A stretch of 64,000 bases of DNA from Hydractinia symbiolongicarpus (taxonomy: Eukaryota; Cnidaria; Hydrozoa; Anthoathecata; Hydractiniidae), in assembly GCF_029227915.1 (NCBI RefSeq), contig NC_079889.1:8372001-8436000 (forward strand). The letters are read 5' to 3'. Positions within the stretch are counted from its first letter, which is position 1, and every line of letters starts with the position of its first letter. Below the pieces are notes generated by a model, which worked only from the letters and a program-made list of their open reading frames with translations, did not search any database and was not told the origin of the DNA. The position numbers and the translations under genes were made by a program. Below are positions 21,338 to 33,996 of this stretch, one piece after another.

Positions 21338-23042
21338 TTAGGAACATTTCATCACATTTTTCTGCAATTTGAGGCAACATGTATTTTTTATAAATACCTT
21401 GGGAATTAACTCATAAAAACAATTTACATCAAAAAGAGTTCTAACAATAATCAATCCATCAAACACAAAAACAACAAAGTCACAAAACATAGCTCCTGAC
21501 AAGCCCATTGCCATCTGAATTTGAGTGTAAGATCCACTGGGATGATCTTTTTTAAAAGCAAGTTTGCCATCAATTTTATTAACATAGAACGAGCTGTCGG
21601 AAATTAGGTCGTGTATATTGTGATTCTCTTTACTTTTGGGGCATTTAATTTTAACTAGTCCTAATATGTTGTTATTATCAACTGATCGATCACTGACAAG
21701 TCCATCAGGACTTGCGACAAGCCAAAAAAGGTTTGGTTGAATTACACATCCAGTTTCTCGTACTTCGACATCGCGGTTTAAGTAAAATTGCATACATCTT
21801 CATATTTTTCTCGAGCTATAGGTTCATACAGTTTCCAATTTAAAATTCTCACGTACAGCGTATGGAAGATCTTGTTCTTCTTTTGGGGATAAAAAAATGT
21901 CAACAAAGCTTTCAAATTTTTTTTTCGAATAAATACCTTATGTGCTTCGCTTGAACCAATCTTCCATTTTTTTTTTACAATTTTCACAGCTCATTCTTAC
22001 TTTGTAAAACGGTATCTGTTTCCAACAATCTGCACTTTTCTCTAGATATTTTGATAGAATTTAGATAGTTCTGTTCTGTAAGAGTATCGACCCAAGTTTT
22101 TGGTACTAACTCATTTTCATCCTTTATAAATAATAAGGGTAGTTCAGTGTAATCGTGCTCGCTATATAACGGATTTTTTATTTTATTTATGTTTGTTTCA
22201 ACTTTCGTTGTAAAACCAACTGGATTCAGGTGAAAAGAAAGAGGTGAACCAACAACAAATTGACCAAATTTTGTATTTATTTTTTTTTGGTTCAATCCAA
22301 CAGGCCGTACACAACAAGCAAATCCAATTTTTTTGTCCCTCTCCTGCAACTTAGCTTGCATTAAATTCAAGGTATCTTGCAGTGTATCTTTATCTCTCCT
22401 AGGATCGTATAGAGTCGATGATATTCCTCGTAAAGTAGTCTGGCTTTGAATAACTGTATCCATAACAGGAGCTTTATTCGACTTTTCGCCTGGAACCCCC
22501 CATTGTCGTAGACGACTTGTACAAGAAATTTCTTCTGGCACATTTGGGAGCTGGTTTAAGGAATAGTCCACAATCTCAACTAGGATTGCCATTATGTGGT
22601 TGCAGTAGCCACTTAAGCCAGCAGGACAAGAACATTTTGCATTGCCAACTTTTCCACTTGACCTACACAGTGCTACAGACACATCTCGTTTATCTTCCTT
22701 CATGCTTGCCTTACACCGGCATTTTAAATAAAAGCATTGTTCATCCCATTTTGTACTCACTGAATCTGAAGTTAAATATCTTTCATTTTTAAACTTTCTC
22801 CCACGATCAGGAGTTTTTATTATAGAACTCTCTGGCGTTTTCCCACTTCTTAAACGATGTTCTTCAATTTCTTTTATTGTGAACGCAGGAAGAAGAGACA
22901 AAGACTTTCCCCAAGTATCTAATTCAACAACTTGTTTTTTTGACTCGTTAATAATTGCAATTGGTAAATCAATATTTCTTAATAACAGTTCCAACAATTC
23001 TTCTTTACTCACAGCAGTGTTTCTTCCACTTTCCGTAGTCAT
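21338..23042 (-). pseudogene. SWIM-YqaJ exonuclease-like protein of ISL2EU
   Basis: Three minus-strand pieces follow one another: 23042-21984 (352 codons), 21987-21778 and 21793-21338. The first has a SWIM zinc finger, CSCPAGLSGYCNHIMAILVE (C-x-C...C-x-H), preceded by CRCKASMKEDKRDV. The others carry the YqaJ/lambda-exonuclease fold: KIGSSEAHKV, EPIAREKYEDV, LVASPDGL (metal-binding Asp), GLVKIKCP, and YTQIQMAMGLSG. In the family the fourth block is normally (V/I)E(V/I)KCP; here the Glu is replaced by Lys, which should abolish catalysis. Together with frame breaks this is a dead copy. ISL2EU elements normally encode such a protein beside the transposase. Confidence 0.8.
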
Positions 23043-23191
23043 TTTGACAATATTCTACCAAGCCTCGGTTCTAAGGCAACTTGAAAACAAGGCAGGGAAT
23101 ACGAGAAACCCGTATTCCCGTGGAAGAATTCACTGAATTTCTTATTAAATCCATGTGCCAAATAAAAACGTACAATAAAGTAACTCACAAT

Positions 23192-23271
23192 CCAACCACG
23201 AGCCAGGGTTCTTTGTCTCTTTTTTATAACGGGACGGCAAAAAAAGAAAATAAAACCTAGGATCGAGGTTG
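23192..23271. mobile_element. 80-base MITE with 8-base target duplication
   Basis: The inverted ends are CCAACCACGAGCC and, inverted, CAACCTCGATCC, flanked on both sides by CTCACAAT (23184-23191 and 23272-23279). An 8-base duplication fits hAT- or P-type transposition. Confidence 0.7.
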
Positions 23272-23279
23272 CTCACAAT

Positions 23280-26200
23280 TGCATTATTCGATATTTATGC
23301 CCGCTAAAACAAACTGTTTCAAAATATAAGAACATGCAACAACAACAACAAAATGTCCAACAAGATTGAAGGTGTGTTTTAACTGTTATGTAAAAAGCTA
23401 AATCTACTAAAACTATATGCTTGCTTGGCCATGTCAAAAATCCAACATATTTCGAAGTCATACAAAAAAGCTGTTACAACCATTTCACATTGTACGGTAT
23501 ATAATGCATCATACCAAATCAGCTATTCAGTCAAAATCGACAGTTAACACATGAAAGAGAAGTATAAAAACTTCGCTATATTGAATATCCTTCGTAATAT
23601 TTTAATCCATAATTTTAAAAGAACAGTTTATCTTACAGACCCAAACTCATAATTAAGAAACTCTATTATTTTGATTTTATGTATATAAAAACAGCCCGAA
23701 CGTGCCGTGTATGGCCGTGCATGATAACAATGCAGCGTTTTCGAATTTAAGAATCGAATACATTTCCAAAGATTGTAAAGTAACAGATGCACACACATTG
23801 ATTTAATGTTTTCTTACATTTGGTTATGTTTAGAATAAGGACACCAACACTGAATAACACTCCGTAGTGTTGAAAACACTAACAACGGAAAAATTACACT
23901 TTATTAAATTCTTCTCTAGGATATACACGCTGTTTTTATAAGAATAGAGTGTTTTCGTTTCAGCCTTCTTCTTATATTGTTTGACAAATACTATCCTTAT
24001 TATTTTTAATATGTTCATAGCATGACTATGGCCTGAAAATATATAATGCCTTAATAAAATAAAGCCCACTGTTACTTATTATACCTAATGACAATTTCTC
24101 CTACATGTAACGGCCCATTGCTTGGACAGAAAAAAGTTTGTTTGATAGACAATAAAAAAAGAAACTCCTAACCAATTTTGTGCGTCATACGAATTTTCAT
24201 ATTTAGAACAAACAATCAAATTAGACATATTCTTAGGGTATTCCTAACTTCTGATCCATTGTTCAGAGTATATTCTTACAAAAAGCGAAAATTTAGCCCT
24301 GAAAGCAAAAACGGCTAAAAAATCGTTATGCACCAAATTCATTTCTCTACTAAATAGTCTGAACAACACACCTGCTTTTTACACTTTCTCAGTAGGTTGC
24401 TAGCTAGCATTCTCTGGATGAAAGTTCAATCAATTTTTTACTTCGTATACTAAACTTCGCTATGTCCCAAAGATAATAAATTGGAAGTGTATACAATTGT
24501 TTGATACATCTTCAATCAATTTTCTTTGTAATGTTATATCATCTTCCTTTTTTATTTTTTATGTTTAAAAAATATTTCTACCCAACAACACCAAATTCGT
24601 TAGACAACAACAGTTTGTTTCTTGCATTTTAAAATCCGAATTACATTCATATTCGAATTCAATAGATTTTCTATAAAAGGAAGCAACGTCGGTCCCAGAA
24701 CACCAAAATGAAAAATATTGAAGAACAAATAAGCTTTAAGCTAACCTCATGATGAGTAAGCGTTGACATGTCTGTTTGGAATAACTTTCAACCTTCTTTC
24801 AACCAACAGACAACCTTCTTCGCTTCGGTTTTCTTTTTTCAGTTGATAAACAACTTGTCTCCATGGGATACGTCGTGCATATGGTAAACCGGGGTAAAAT
24901 TAAATTATTCTGTTCATAACGACCGATTTTAAAATAAACAACAAATAAACCCTCGCGTGTTAATTTTTTTAACTTAGTAAATTTTAGCGTAACGCCACGC
25001 TTTGTGAACACAATGCTTGAGAAATAAGAAAGAGATCCTTGATTTTGTGGCCATGGCCTCACCGTGTGCGCACACACAATGGTGTATTAATATATAGATA
25101 ATAATATATTTGATTCGTATTTGATGTGTTACTTTTTCTCACACACCCAATATGCTCGTGGCCGCAAAAGGAAGTGGATGAACATAGACTTCTCCTCCTG
25201 AGCCTGTGATATTATAAAGATCCGTGTTTGATGCGTTTAGGTCTATATAAGTCTCACTCAAAGTAAAAACATCAATACTTACAATAGCAATCATGATCGC
25301 TTTTGTCTTTTTGATCGCATCTTTGATATCAAATTTGGGAGAATGTTCTTTTTTATAAGAATGTAGAGGAGGTCATTTTTTTTTTACTATTTAATGTATA
25401 TTTTTAGAAGTAAGTAACGGAAAGTTTTAACGTCCTTGGGGATTCCATCCTAACTGTTGGCTCTCCCCCCCCACTCCGACTGTAACTATGTCACATTACC
25501 GCTGGAGGTACGTATATCATTGCTCTCAGTTGCTTGCCTGCCATACAAGCCGGTTTGCGGTTAGTAGATAGCACCAAATGTACTGACAACACTACATTAA
25601 GCCGAATGCGCTACCACTACCCCACCTCCGCTTAACGATTTTAAATATATGTTTAGAAATAATCTTGTTTTCTAACCACTTTCTTTTAAACCGAATTTAA
25701 TTGTAGTCGGGAAAAGTGACGAATTGTAAGTTTCACTTCAAAGTGCCTCAGCTAAGATACACACTTAGTAGGAATGGGTACCCATACCCTCAAAATCTTT
25801 CTGGGTAAACATTGTCAACCTAAAGATCCAGTACTCCTTGCTCCCAAGAAAGAACTGTTTCTCTTTTAACTGTTTTTAGTTAAGATCTCATTACAACTGA
25901 GAACGCGTTTGAATCGTCTAATTAAATAGAAATTACCTTATTGCACGCCCAGGTTGATTTTCTCTTCCGAAAACACGGTTAAGTAGTTGTTTTTCACTTA
26001 AGGACAGATTACCAAATTATTTACGCTCAGGACTTATTTATTGTTTTAGGTGTAGTGGGTGCAACATGCACAAGCATTTGGGAGTTTCCCCCGGCTAAAC
26101 TTTCCCCCAACTAAACTTTTCCCCGATATTAAATGTGTTTATCATTTGGCAAGTTTGGTTGTGTCGCAAATCGAATAATTTTCATTTTTGTTTTGTGCAA

Positions 26201-27760
26201 TTATTTTAAAGTTCTCGAAAAGTAGGAAGCGTCTTCAATTCGCGTGTCGACGGAAAATCTCTATGGCATTTTCTTTTTATGTGTACGTGCTTAAAACTTG
26301 GAATTTTAATAACTGCGTTCAGATTGTGGTCTTCCTTTTGTGTCAATGGACACAAAGAGATATAAGACTTCGATTTCCTTTTGTTTGTCCATTGATCAAG
26401 AGATAAACGATGTTCCGTGAAAAAATGTAACCTCCCTAGTTGCGCATTTTGTGCGCTGCTTAAGCTCGGTTCCCAATAAATAAATTTTCGTCGTGCCATA
26501 AGTGTCGAGCAACATTCGTAAGATTTGTTGTAGTAGCAGTTTTGTTTTCATTATGCATGTTGTGTGATGATTTATAAATATGGTGAAAAAAATTAAAATG
26601 GAACATGTAATGTATACAAGTCGAACAAGAAGCTACAGAACATTTGTGTGACCTGTAGCACCACCGTCGTGTCTTGGAGAAGACTCCTTCTATCTCTACA
26701 ACAATTTCGATGACACGACAGTTGTTTCCAATGTGTCGTCAGACTAAACGACGATTGTAGTACGGCAATCACAAGACATTAACTTTATTCGTGTCTAAGG
26801 AAACAGCAACGTCCACCTTTTACCAATCTTATTCTAAAAACATTTCTTGGAGCAAAAATGAGCCGCTCTAATTAGGCCTTATGAAGAAGCAATTCGTTCT
26901 ATAGATTTGTATTTTAATGCCAATTAATATCCCAAATAACTTTTGACAAAAAAATCTACAAAGTCACAGAAATCAAACAGCCAGCATAACTACTTTTATT
27001 TTCCTCGTCCATAATGCGAAGATGCTTCTTAAGTTAATTTACGTTTGTTAATTTAATTTTGACGTATTTACTGAATACTTATGCCCGGTTTCGTAAGATA
27101 TAAGAATTACTGAACAAGCATCATCATAATGATTGTGCATCAGTTACAGGTAGGGACTACGATTTCGATGAGAAGAAAAATGTTGTACGATAAAGCGAAA
27201 CTAATTTTGAAGAGTTCAAAAATATTCCACCAGTATTATACGGTTTTTTTTATTTCTGCAACACTTTGCACTACCACTTAAATTTGTATTTTATATGACA
27301 ACCAAGTCTCAAATCGATTAAGGATCTTTGTTCTTAAAAATATATTTTGCCTGATATTCTATATCTAGCTAAAATTAATTTTATACTAAATTTGCAAAAA
27401 ACTTGCAAACTAGCTGGAAATAAGGCAAAATGCGAAAAAAAATATTGGAATTTGCGTCCTTGCCTAAAGAATGCATTTTTTTCTTCTGCAATCCCTTATC
27501 TCGCATTTCTTAACTAAGATAGGTATGTAATATCAAACTCATGTTTTTATTGATCTGTACATGCTTCTATATGCCATACATGTTTTTTGTTGGTTGGAGC
27601 CTGTTGTTGTTGTTTTGCCGTTTTGTCTTTGTTGCTTTGCAATTATTGAAAATACATTGCCAAGAAAAATATATTTATTTACGAACACTCAATTATATTC
27701 ATGAACGCACTGTTTTATCTACGTAATTTCAGTTAGAGAAGAAACAAATAAAGTGAAAAA
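23280..27760. other. Long stretch without a recognised gene
   Basis: Apart from one tRNA-derived SINE candidate (25470-25632) I see no conserved domain, RNA gene or transposon end. Short frames (for example 23830-24069, 24799-25077, 26206-26499) have no motifs. Cysteine- and proline-poor AT-rich DNA dominates. This could include distal regulatory DNA of the kinase-like pseudogene region, but nothing shows it. Confidence 0.5.
25470..25632 (-). mobile_element. tRNA-derived SINE candidate
   Basis: The minus strand begins GCGGAGGTGGGGTAGTGGTA with GCGCATTCGG next, a good RNA polymerase III A box in a tRNA-like context. I cannot find a clear B box, so the copy is degenerate or truncated. Confidence 0.4.
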
Positions 27761-27764
27761 AAAG

Positions 27765-28738
27765 ATGGTGGTTGCATACGTCACTTATAGTAAAACCAAG
27801 GAAAATGAAAAAACCGACCCTAATTTCGATTTAATTTTGGACGACGATTTGGCGCAAAACAAATGGCCTAAACAACTGGATAGACACAAGAATGAAGAAA
27901 AATAATCACTGATGGCACAGACTGTGAATCAAAAACTCTTTAACAAACTCAAAGATTTAAAGACAGAAAATGCAAGCTGGACGATCGCAAGAGCTATCAA
28001 CAGTGGAGTTTGCTACCCAATGATGCTTATGGGTTGTCACGCCGGTGATTTGGAGTCGTACTCATTATTTAGGAATTATTTCATCCTGTCATCAAAAAGC
28101 ACCATAAGGGTTACAAACTTGATGGATCTATGAAACACGTCACCGACATGGATACTTCAAAGATCACCATAGATTTTTCCGAGTCAGCAAAAGATAAGAT
28201 TATTTCTACGCGCATTAGGTGTGCACGCAATATTGCTACGTTTCCTCTGAATCCCAGTGCCTCGAATGAAAACCGGATGATCATTGCAGATCTAATGGAA
28301 AAAGTGTTTAATAATATATCTTTAAGTGATGATCCGAATTCGCAAGATTTGCGCGGTACTTTTTATCGCCATACAAACATGACGCCAAAAGAATCACAAC
28401 AACTTGTTAGCGATTACTATTTGTTTAAAGGAAAAGATAAAATACAGGCTGCAGCGGGATGTAATCAGTACTGGTCTGAAGGTCGGGGTATTTTCTGTAC
28501 AAAGGACAAAACATTTCTTTTGTGGGTCAACGAAGAAGATCACTTACGGATTATCAGTATGGAGAAGGGCAGCGACGTAAGGAGAGTATTCGACCGCCTT
28601 GCACGTGGATCGAAACAAATCGAGGATGGTTTAAAGAAAATCACTAAAATGGAGGATGTTTTTATGTTTGATCCTATATTGGGTATGATTACAAGCTGTC
28701 CAACAAATTTGGGAACTGCTAAAAACTTCTTACACTGA
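27765..28738 (+). pseudogene. Arginine-kinase-like (phosphagen kinase) pseudogene
   Basis: One continuous stretch encodes most of a phosphagen kinase. N-terminal domain: KLKDLKTENASWTIARAINS, HAGDLESYSLF. Catalytic domain: IISTRIRCARNIATFPL (phosphate-binding Arg), GCNQYWSEGRGIFCTKDKTF, LLWVNEEDHLRIISMEKGSD, and TSCPTNLGT near the active-site Cys. Defects: a TAA at 27903-27905 between a leader and the kinase, a one-base shift near 28090 between the two domains, and a one-base loss in the GTGLR-S block at 28715 that causes the stop and removes the C-terminal quarter. No introns interrupt more than 800 bases, so it may be a retrocopy, although no poly(A) tail is visible. Family is certain; whether substrate was arginine is inferred. 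Confidence 0.85.
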
Positions 28739-30497
28739 CATCTGCTCTTGGTTCAGCGTCTGTAACTGCAGGACATGGACAATCCTTTGCTTTAATGGTC
28801 AGGGGAGATTCACATCGTATATCTCTGTATACCTCCTACAATAAGGTATCCATTAAATCACATAACTCGCTGTTACAAATGTTCACGAAACCACCAACAT
28901 GACATAACAATACATGCTCCATTTGATTTTGCTTGCCACCAGCACAAATTAGTGTCAATCCTTTAATGATTATCCATAACGTAGAAAAATACTGTCGAGA
29001 AATTTACGCTTATTCAGGTAAAATCCATGTTTTTTTATTATGGTAAAAAAGAGTGTGACATAGCAGAAAACATCAAAAAGTCACTTGCATGAATAACTTC
29101 TGTAATATTGTACCAATAAAGCCTATATTTTACAGGAAGGTGCTAATACCATGTTTAAAAGCAATGATTTTTTTTGTTATGTGAGTCATTATTGTGGCTT
29201 CAGGCACATTATTGTGACAACTCAGCTTCAGCTCAGGTGACTTGTTAGCCACCAATGAAATGTTAATGAGAAATGCAAAAATGAAATTATTATAAAGTAG
29301 TTACAAATCATCATTAAATGAACATTTTTTGCGTTGTTAAGGATACCATTTATTGACTGACATTTTACTATTTTTCCTAGCTTAATGAGTCAAATGTATT
29401 GTAAGTCACAATATTGGCTCATTTAAAGCATGGAAATAAAAACATGATAACAAAACGTTACCATATTAACTTAAATACAGTTTGTTTTATTAAAAGGACT
29501 AAATTGTGACTGACAGGAGAGTTAAATAGAGTTAAAAACACTTTTTAAGTGAATAGTACTATAGGTAGCATAAATTTTAAATGACTAATTTTGCTATAAA
29601 TGTGCGTTAGTTGGCTGATCATAACACAGAAAGAAAATTGAGTGCAAAAGGTGGCTGACAAAGTGCTAAAAATTGACTTCATGTATGCTGAACTTTTACG
29701 AACAAAATTAACTGAAATAATAAAACAAGGATATTAAAACTATACTTAAATAAAATTATGAACAAAAATACTGATGCTGATAAAATATAGGGGGAACTTA
29801 TGCTTTGCATATGCCTCCGATAAGATATAAATTGAGCCTAAATATTAGAGCTGACATCCCTGGTGGGTGTTCCTTTTGTATGACATTATGCGCAAAGTAC
29901 ATTCATCCGGGATGTCCGACACTATTATGATGCATGCCATCTCTTTTCATTAACTACAAATATGAATAAAGTTATTTATATTTACATAGTGCATTATGTC
30001 AACTAGGTCTGTGTTTTACAATACCAGACATTTCCTCGTTTCGTTTCTTGTTTTGAATACAAGACATTTCCTCGTTTCGTTTCTTGTTTTCAATACAAGA
30101 CATATCCTCCTTCCGTTTCTTGTTTTCAATACAAGACATTTCCTCGTTTCACATATTTACAAATAGGTATACAAAAGCTGCTTTGTAGAAATACGTTAAT
30201 TTTAGAAGTATTTGTTGGTATTTCTATATCGGAGCGCTTCTGTACTTGATGAAGTTGATGAGTTGTCACTTCGTGGGGTATTTCACTTTGTGGCAAAAAC
30301 GTTATGCTTTTTTTACACGGAATTACTAATTTCGTGAAGCTTCTACACAATATATTTTGCTTTCTTTCTAGGTAGAGCTAGCTATTATTTTTGTCATTTT
30401 CTTTTAATAAACGATACATTCTTAGCTATAGATTTAGCTAGCTATACATTTTTAGCATGCTACACTGTATAATCTATTATCTATTTTGTAGTTTAAA
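28739..30497. other. No recognisable gene
   Basis: The first few hundred bases may be decayed kinase 3' sequence. No domain, tRNA or transposon end was recognised other than the 36-base tandem repeat. Confidence 0.5.
30026..30150. repeat. 36-base tandem repeat, 3.5 copies
   Basis: Units starting AGACATTTCCTCGTTTCG at 30026, 30062, 30098 (diverged) and a partial one at 30134. Confidence 0.9.
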
Positions 30498-31731
30498 TGG
30501 ATTCTGATGAAAATATCAAAAATCAAGTGACAGAATACCTGAGATTAAAACATTAAAAGAAGTGTTACATAATGTAGAAAAGTATAATTCTAGTCATGAT
30601 CGAAATGGAATCGATTATATTAATTATAAGCTTGATCAATGCATGGCAGTTTTCAGTGAAGCACAGCAGGTGTGGGGCAGAGAATATTTCAGTAATAGTT
30701 TGTTTGACAGAATAACACAAGCAAATTGTTTACTTAATGACATTGACATAGAATCAGACTCAGCTGAACTAGTTGTTGTAAATAGTGGTTCTATAGGTAG
30801 ACCAGCAGGTAATATACCAAAAGAGACTTTAAAATTATATTTGAACTATGGATTTACACAGGTAAAAATAGCCGAAATGTTCCATGTGAGCAGAAAAACA
30901 ATCTGCCGAAAAATTGAGAAATACAAACTTAAGGATTTTATACGCCCCCACTCCCAGTTATCTGATGGTGCTTTGGATATGGAAACTCGTAAAGTTCAAG
31001 AAAGTTTTCAAAATTGTGGCATTCGAAGAATGAAGGGTTTTTTACTCTCATAGGGCATTAATATGCAGTGGCACAGAATAAGATCTGCAATGTGGCGCAC
31101 AGACCCAGCCGGTATGATTCTCCGAAGAACCCAATGAATGTTATCCAAAGGTGGAAATACTCTTTGGCTGAACCCTTATCCTTATGGCACATTGATGGAA
31201 ATCATAAGTTGATTCGCTGGAATTTTGTTTTCCATGTGTAGATGGGTATTTTCAAAAAGTCATGTTTTGGAAATGAAGTACAAACAACAGAGCAAGTACA
31301 GCTCTAAATCTGTTTAAAGTGGCTGTGGAGAAGTTCGGGTTACTTTCAAGAGTTTGTGGTGATCGCGGTGGTGAAAATATGGATGTAGCATGGTACATGT
31401 TTTCACATCCTGATCGAGGACCAGAAAGAGGCAGCTTCATAGCTTGAAAAAGCTGCCATAATCAAAGAATAGAAAGATTTTGGAGGGACCTTTATACTGG
31501 TTTTATTTTCATTTTTTACAACTTATTTCTTTATTTAGGACAGAATGAACTGTTAGATATTGGTGACACGACCCATATGTTTTGTCTGAATTTAGTTTTT
31601 TTACCAGAACTTTCTGTTGCAATCACGTCAGAAGAATTAGTACAAGTAAAAAGTCAGTTAGAACACGTGGAATCTGAATATGGAATAGAAATCTACAAAA
31701 AAGCTGTTGAACTGATTAACCAATTTGGGTA
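30498..31731 (+). pseudogene. Integrase-type DDE transposase relic (IS3EU/Ginger-like)
   Basis: It starts ATG 30498 (MDSDENIKNQV) with a frameshift soon after. The helix-turn-helix region reads GRPAGNIPKETLKLYL, GFTQVKIAEMFHVSRKTICR, then CGIRRMKGFL. Past a second shift come MQWHRIRSAMWRTDP, LWHIDGNHKLIRW (first Asp), [16 protein letters not shown] (second Asp) and NQRIERFWRDLY (Glu), followed by a leucine-rich tail. These are the blocks of a retroviral-integrase-like protein family common in cnidarian and fish genomes. All three catalytic acids survive in separate frames, but stops near 31240 and 31440 and two shifts disable the gene. No terminal repeats were found around it. Confidence 0.75.
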
Positions 31732-31842
31732 AGTTTTCCCAACCATGGTCCCCAAATCCGTTTTGGAATGAACGGGTGTATGACGTCATCAAAAAATCTT
31801 TAAACCACAATATTTTTTTTTTTTATTATTACTATTATTTAC

Positions 31843-32122
31843 CCAGGATAGCCTCTTCAGTTCCTATTGGTACTGCTATCAACGAGGGTCCTGCCAAGGG
31901 GGTCCTAGCGCATTTAAAGCTCCCATTTGAGCTACGAAAGTCGTGGGAAGCACAGCAATCGCTCAACTAGACAACCGCCTAAGATATCAATCCTATTCTC
32001 GTGCTGAGCGCTAAGCAGAAAGGATAGATTCACACTTTTATAGTCTCTGGCATGACTCGGCCGGGGTTTGAACCCAAGACCTCCCGCACTGAAAGCGAAC
32101 GCTCTACCACAAGGCTATCAGT
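31843..32122 (-). mobile_element. tRNA-derived SINE with conserved core
   Basis: The minus strand starts CTGATAGCCTTGTGGTAGAG (A box) and has GGGTTCAAACC (B box, 32065-32075). It continues with CCGAGTCATGCCAGAGACTA, a core I have seen in SINEs of many marine invertebrates. The tail reaches about 31843. It is inserted in a repeat containing GACGTCATCAAAA. Confidence 0.75.
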
Positions 32123-32450
32123 TTTGATTTCCGTAACCGTTTGTCAAAAGTACATGATCCTATACATTTTCTTGATCAGCGTTTCAAGATCTATAAGATG
32201 AAGGCAACGGGGATACAAATTTCAAAAGAAAATTTTTTTGTACTTTTACTAGGGACTTTGCTGACGTCAGCAAAATTTTGAAACGTTATATCTCATTAAC
32301 CACTCATCAAAAGCACATGATCATATATATTTTCTTGATCAGAAGTTCAAGATCTACACAATAGAGGCAACGTGAAAACAAGCGTCTGAATTATTTTTTT
32401 GTGGATGGGTTGCTGACGTCATCAAAATTCAAATAAGCCTTCTTTTTCAT
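32123..32450. repeat. Two 150-base tandem units
   Basis: Each unit has CATGATC, CATTTTCTTGATCAG (or ATATTTTCTTGATCAG), TTCAAGATCTA, GAGGCAACG-like and a TGCTGACGTCA end (near 32273 and 32411). A third GACGTCATCAAAA lies at 31781, on the other side of the SINE. Confidence 0.75.
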
Positions 32451-32466
32451 TTTTATACTGCCTCAG

Positions 32467-32496
32467 TGGATTTTTCCACGGGCCTTATCGACTAGT
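32467..32496 (+). repeat. Helitron-like 3' end
   Basis: Hairpin GTGGATTTTTCCACGG followed at a short distance by CTAG and then T (CTAG at 32492-32495), matching the hairpin plus CTRR-T pattern of Helitron ends. Confidence 0.5.
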
Positions 32497-33663
32497 TATA
32501 AATAAAAGAGCAAACTCATGTCAACCGCTTTTTCGTAGATTTTGTATATTCTAACGTTAGCCGCGTCTTTGTGTATTTTAAGACAATTCATCTGTACAAC
32601 GTGCTTCCCACATAATCTTCTTCGTTGGTAATGGTAATGGTCCACAGATTAAACTTGTATAACTAAGGTTAAAACAAAATACCAGCATAAACTTTCTAAA
32701 TACATTGTAAGCCAGTTATTTGTACAATTAACAAAATATTATAGTCAAATTTTTATATTAGCTAACTAAAAAATAACCTGTTAAAACTTGTCTTAAAAAA
32801 ATAATACTAGTCAGCCACTTTATAAACTCAATTAACAGAGTATATAACTATTCAAGAAGATATTCCTAAATTTTTATCCATGGATGTTACTAAAATATAA
32901 CTCTATATTATTTTCATTGGAAAACAAAATGTCAGCCAGGAACCTATTTATGATGTAAGCGATAGGTACAGATATCACATCAACAATATCTTTTATTAAG
33001 TTTGGTGTCTATTCCAAAAGCTTTTTTCTGTTTCATTCTTCTCAGGTTTTGTTCCACCTCCTTAGCTGTCACTGATAAAAATGCGAATTTCTCAGTCGTA
33101 CGAATCGCCCTTCTTGGGAAAAATCCCCAAACAAAGTCTCCTACAGAATGTAGTAGTTTAGATGCGATACTTGAGAAAAACTTCCCTTCCCTTTCCATTA
33201 GATACGATACGCTTTTCACTTACTATCTTGGCATTGACTGAGAGTGTAGCGGAGAAGTGTTGGTTTTTTGACTTTGTTGGGTATCTTTTTTAATGATTTC
33301 CAAAATTTTTCAGGTTAGTTCGAGTTCCCTTCTTTTATATTTTTGAGATAATTCTGTCTACTAGATTTGATCATATTATAGCCTTTGTTCCTCTTCCGTT
33401 CGCAATTGTCGTGGTTACTTTTGTTTTCAATTTACGGTATTTTCGCAGAAGAACGTCTCTTAAGTTCATTTCATTTTTTAATTCACTTATCATCCAAGAA
33501 GCTAAATTTGTATTGACTCTTTTATTTACAAAAGAAGCATGTGTATCAAAAAAAGGAATCAAAATATTGTTTAGAGCTGTTAACGACTCTGTTATATTAG
33601 AGGCTATGTATACATTGTTTTAATCAACAGACTTCAAATCAAATTTCAACCTGTTGATGTCAT

Positions 33664-33996
33664 CTCTTTTATAATAGCCGTCGTCTGTCTGTATGTGTGT
33701 CCGCGAAAGCTGCGTCCCGTAACGGAAACACAAAATTTTTGAAATGCGCACTAATACCAAATGCGATATATTTCTGTCCACTTTGTTGCAACGGGTTAAT
33801 TTAAAGGACGGGCGAACGTGACGGGCGACCCCGTGGATTTTTCCACGGGTTAACGGCTATTCTATATTACAATGTCCGTATACGTCTGTCTGTCTGTCAC
33901 GCAAAATGGTAGCTTAGCTGCGCAATAGCAAGAAGCACGCAATGCGGTATAAAAAGGACGGGCGAACCCGTGGATTTTCCACGGGCTAACGACTGG
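33664..33996 (+). mobile_element. Two short Helitron-like units in tandem
   Basis: Unit 1 starts TCTTTTATAATAGCCGTCGT (33664) and ends with hairpin CCGTGGATTTTTCCACGG (33831-33848). Unit 2 starts TCTATATTACAATGTCCGTA and ends with hairpin CCCGTGGATTTTCCACGGG (33968-33986) and CTGG-T (33993-33997). The starts share the TCTxTATxATAxxxxCCGT pattern with copies near 63.0 and 63.9 kb. No helicase is encoded. Confidence 0.55.
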
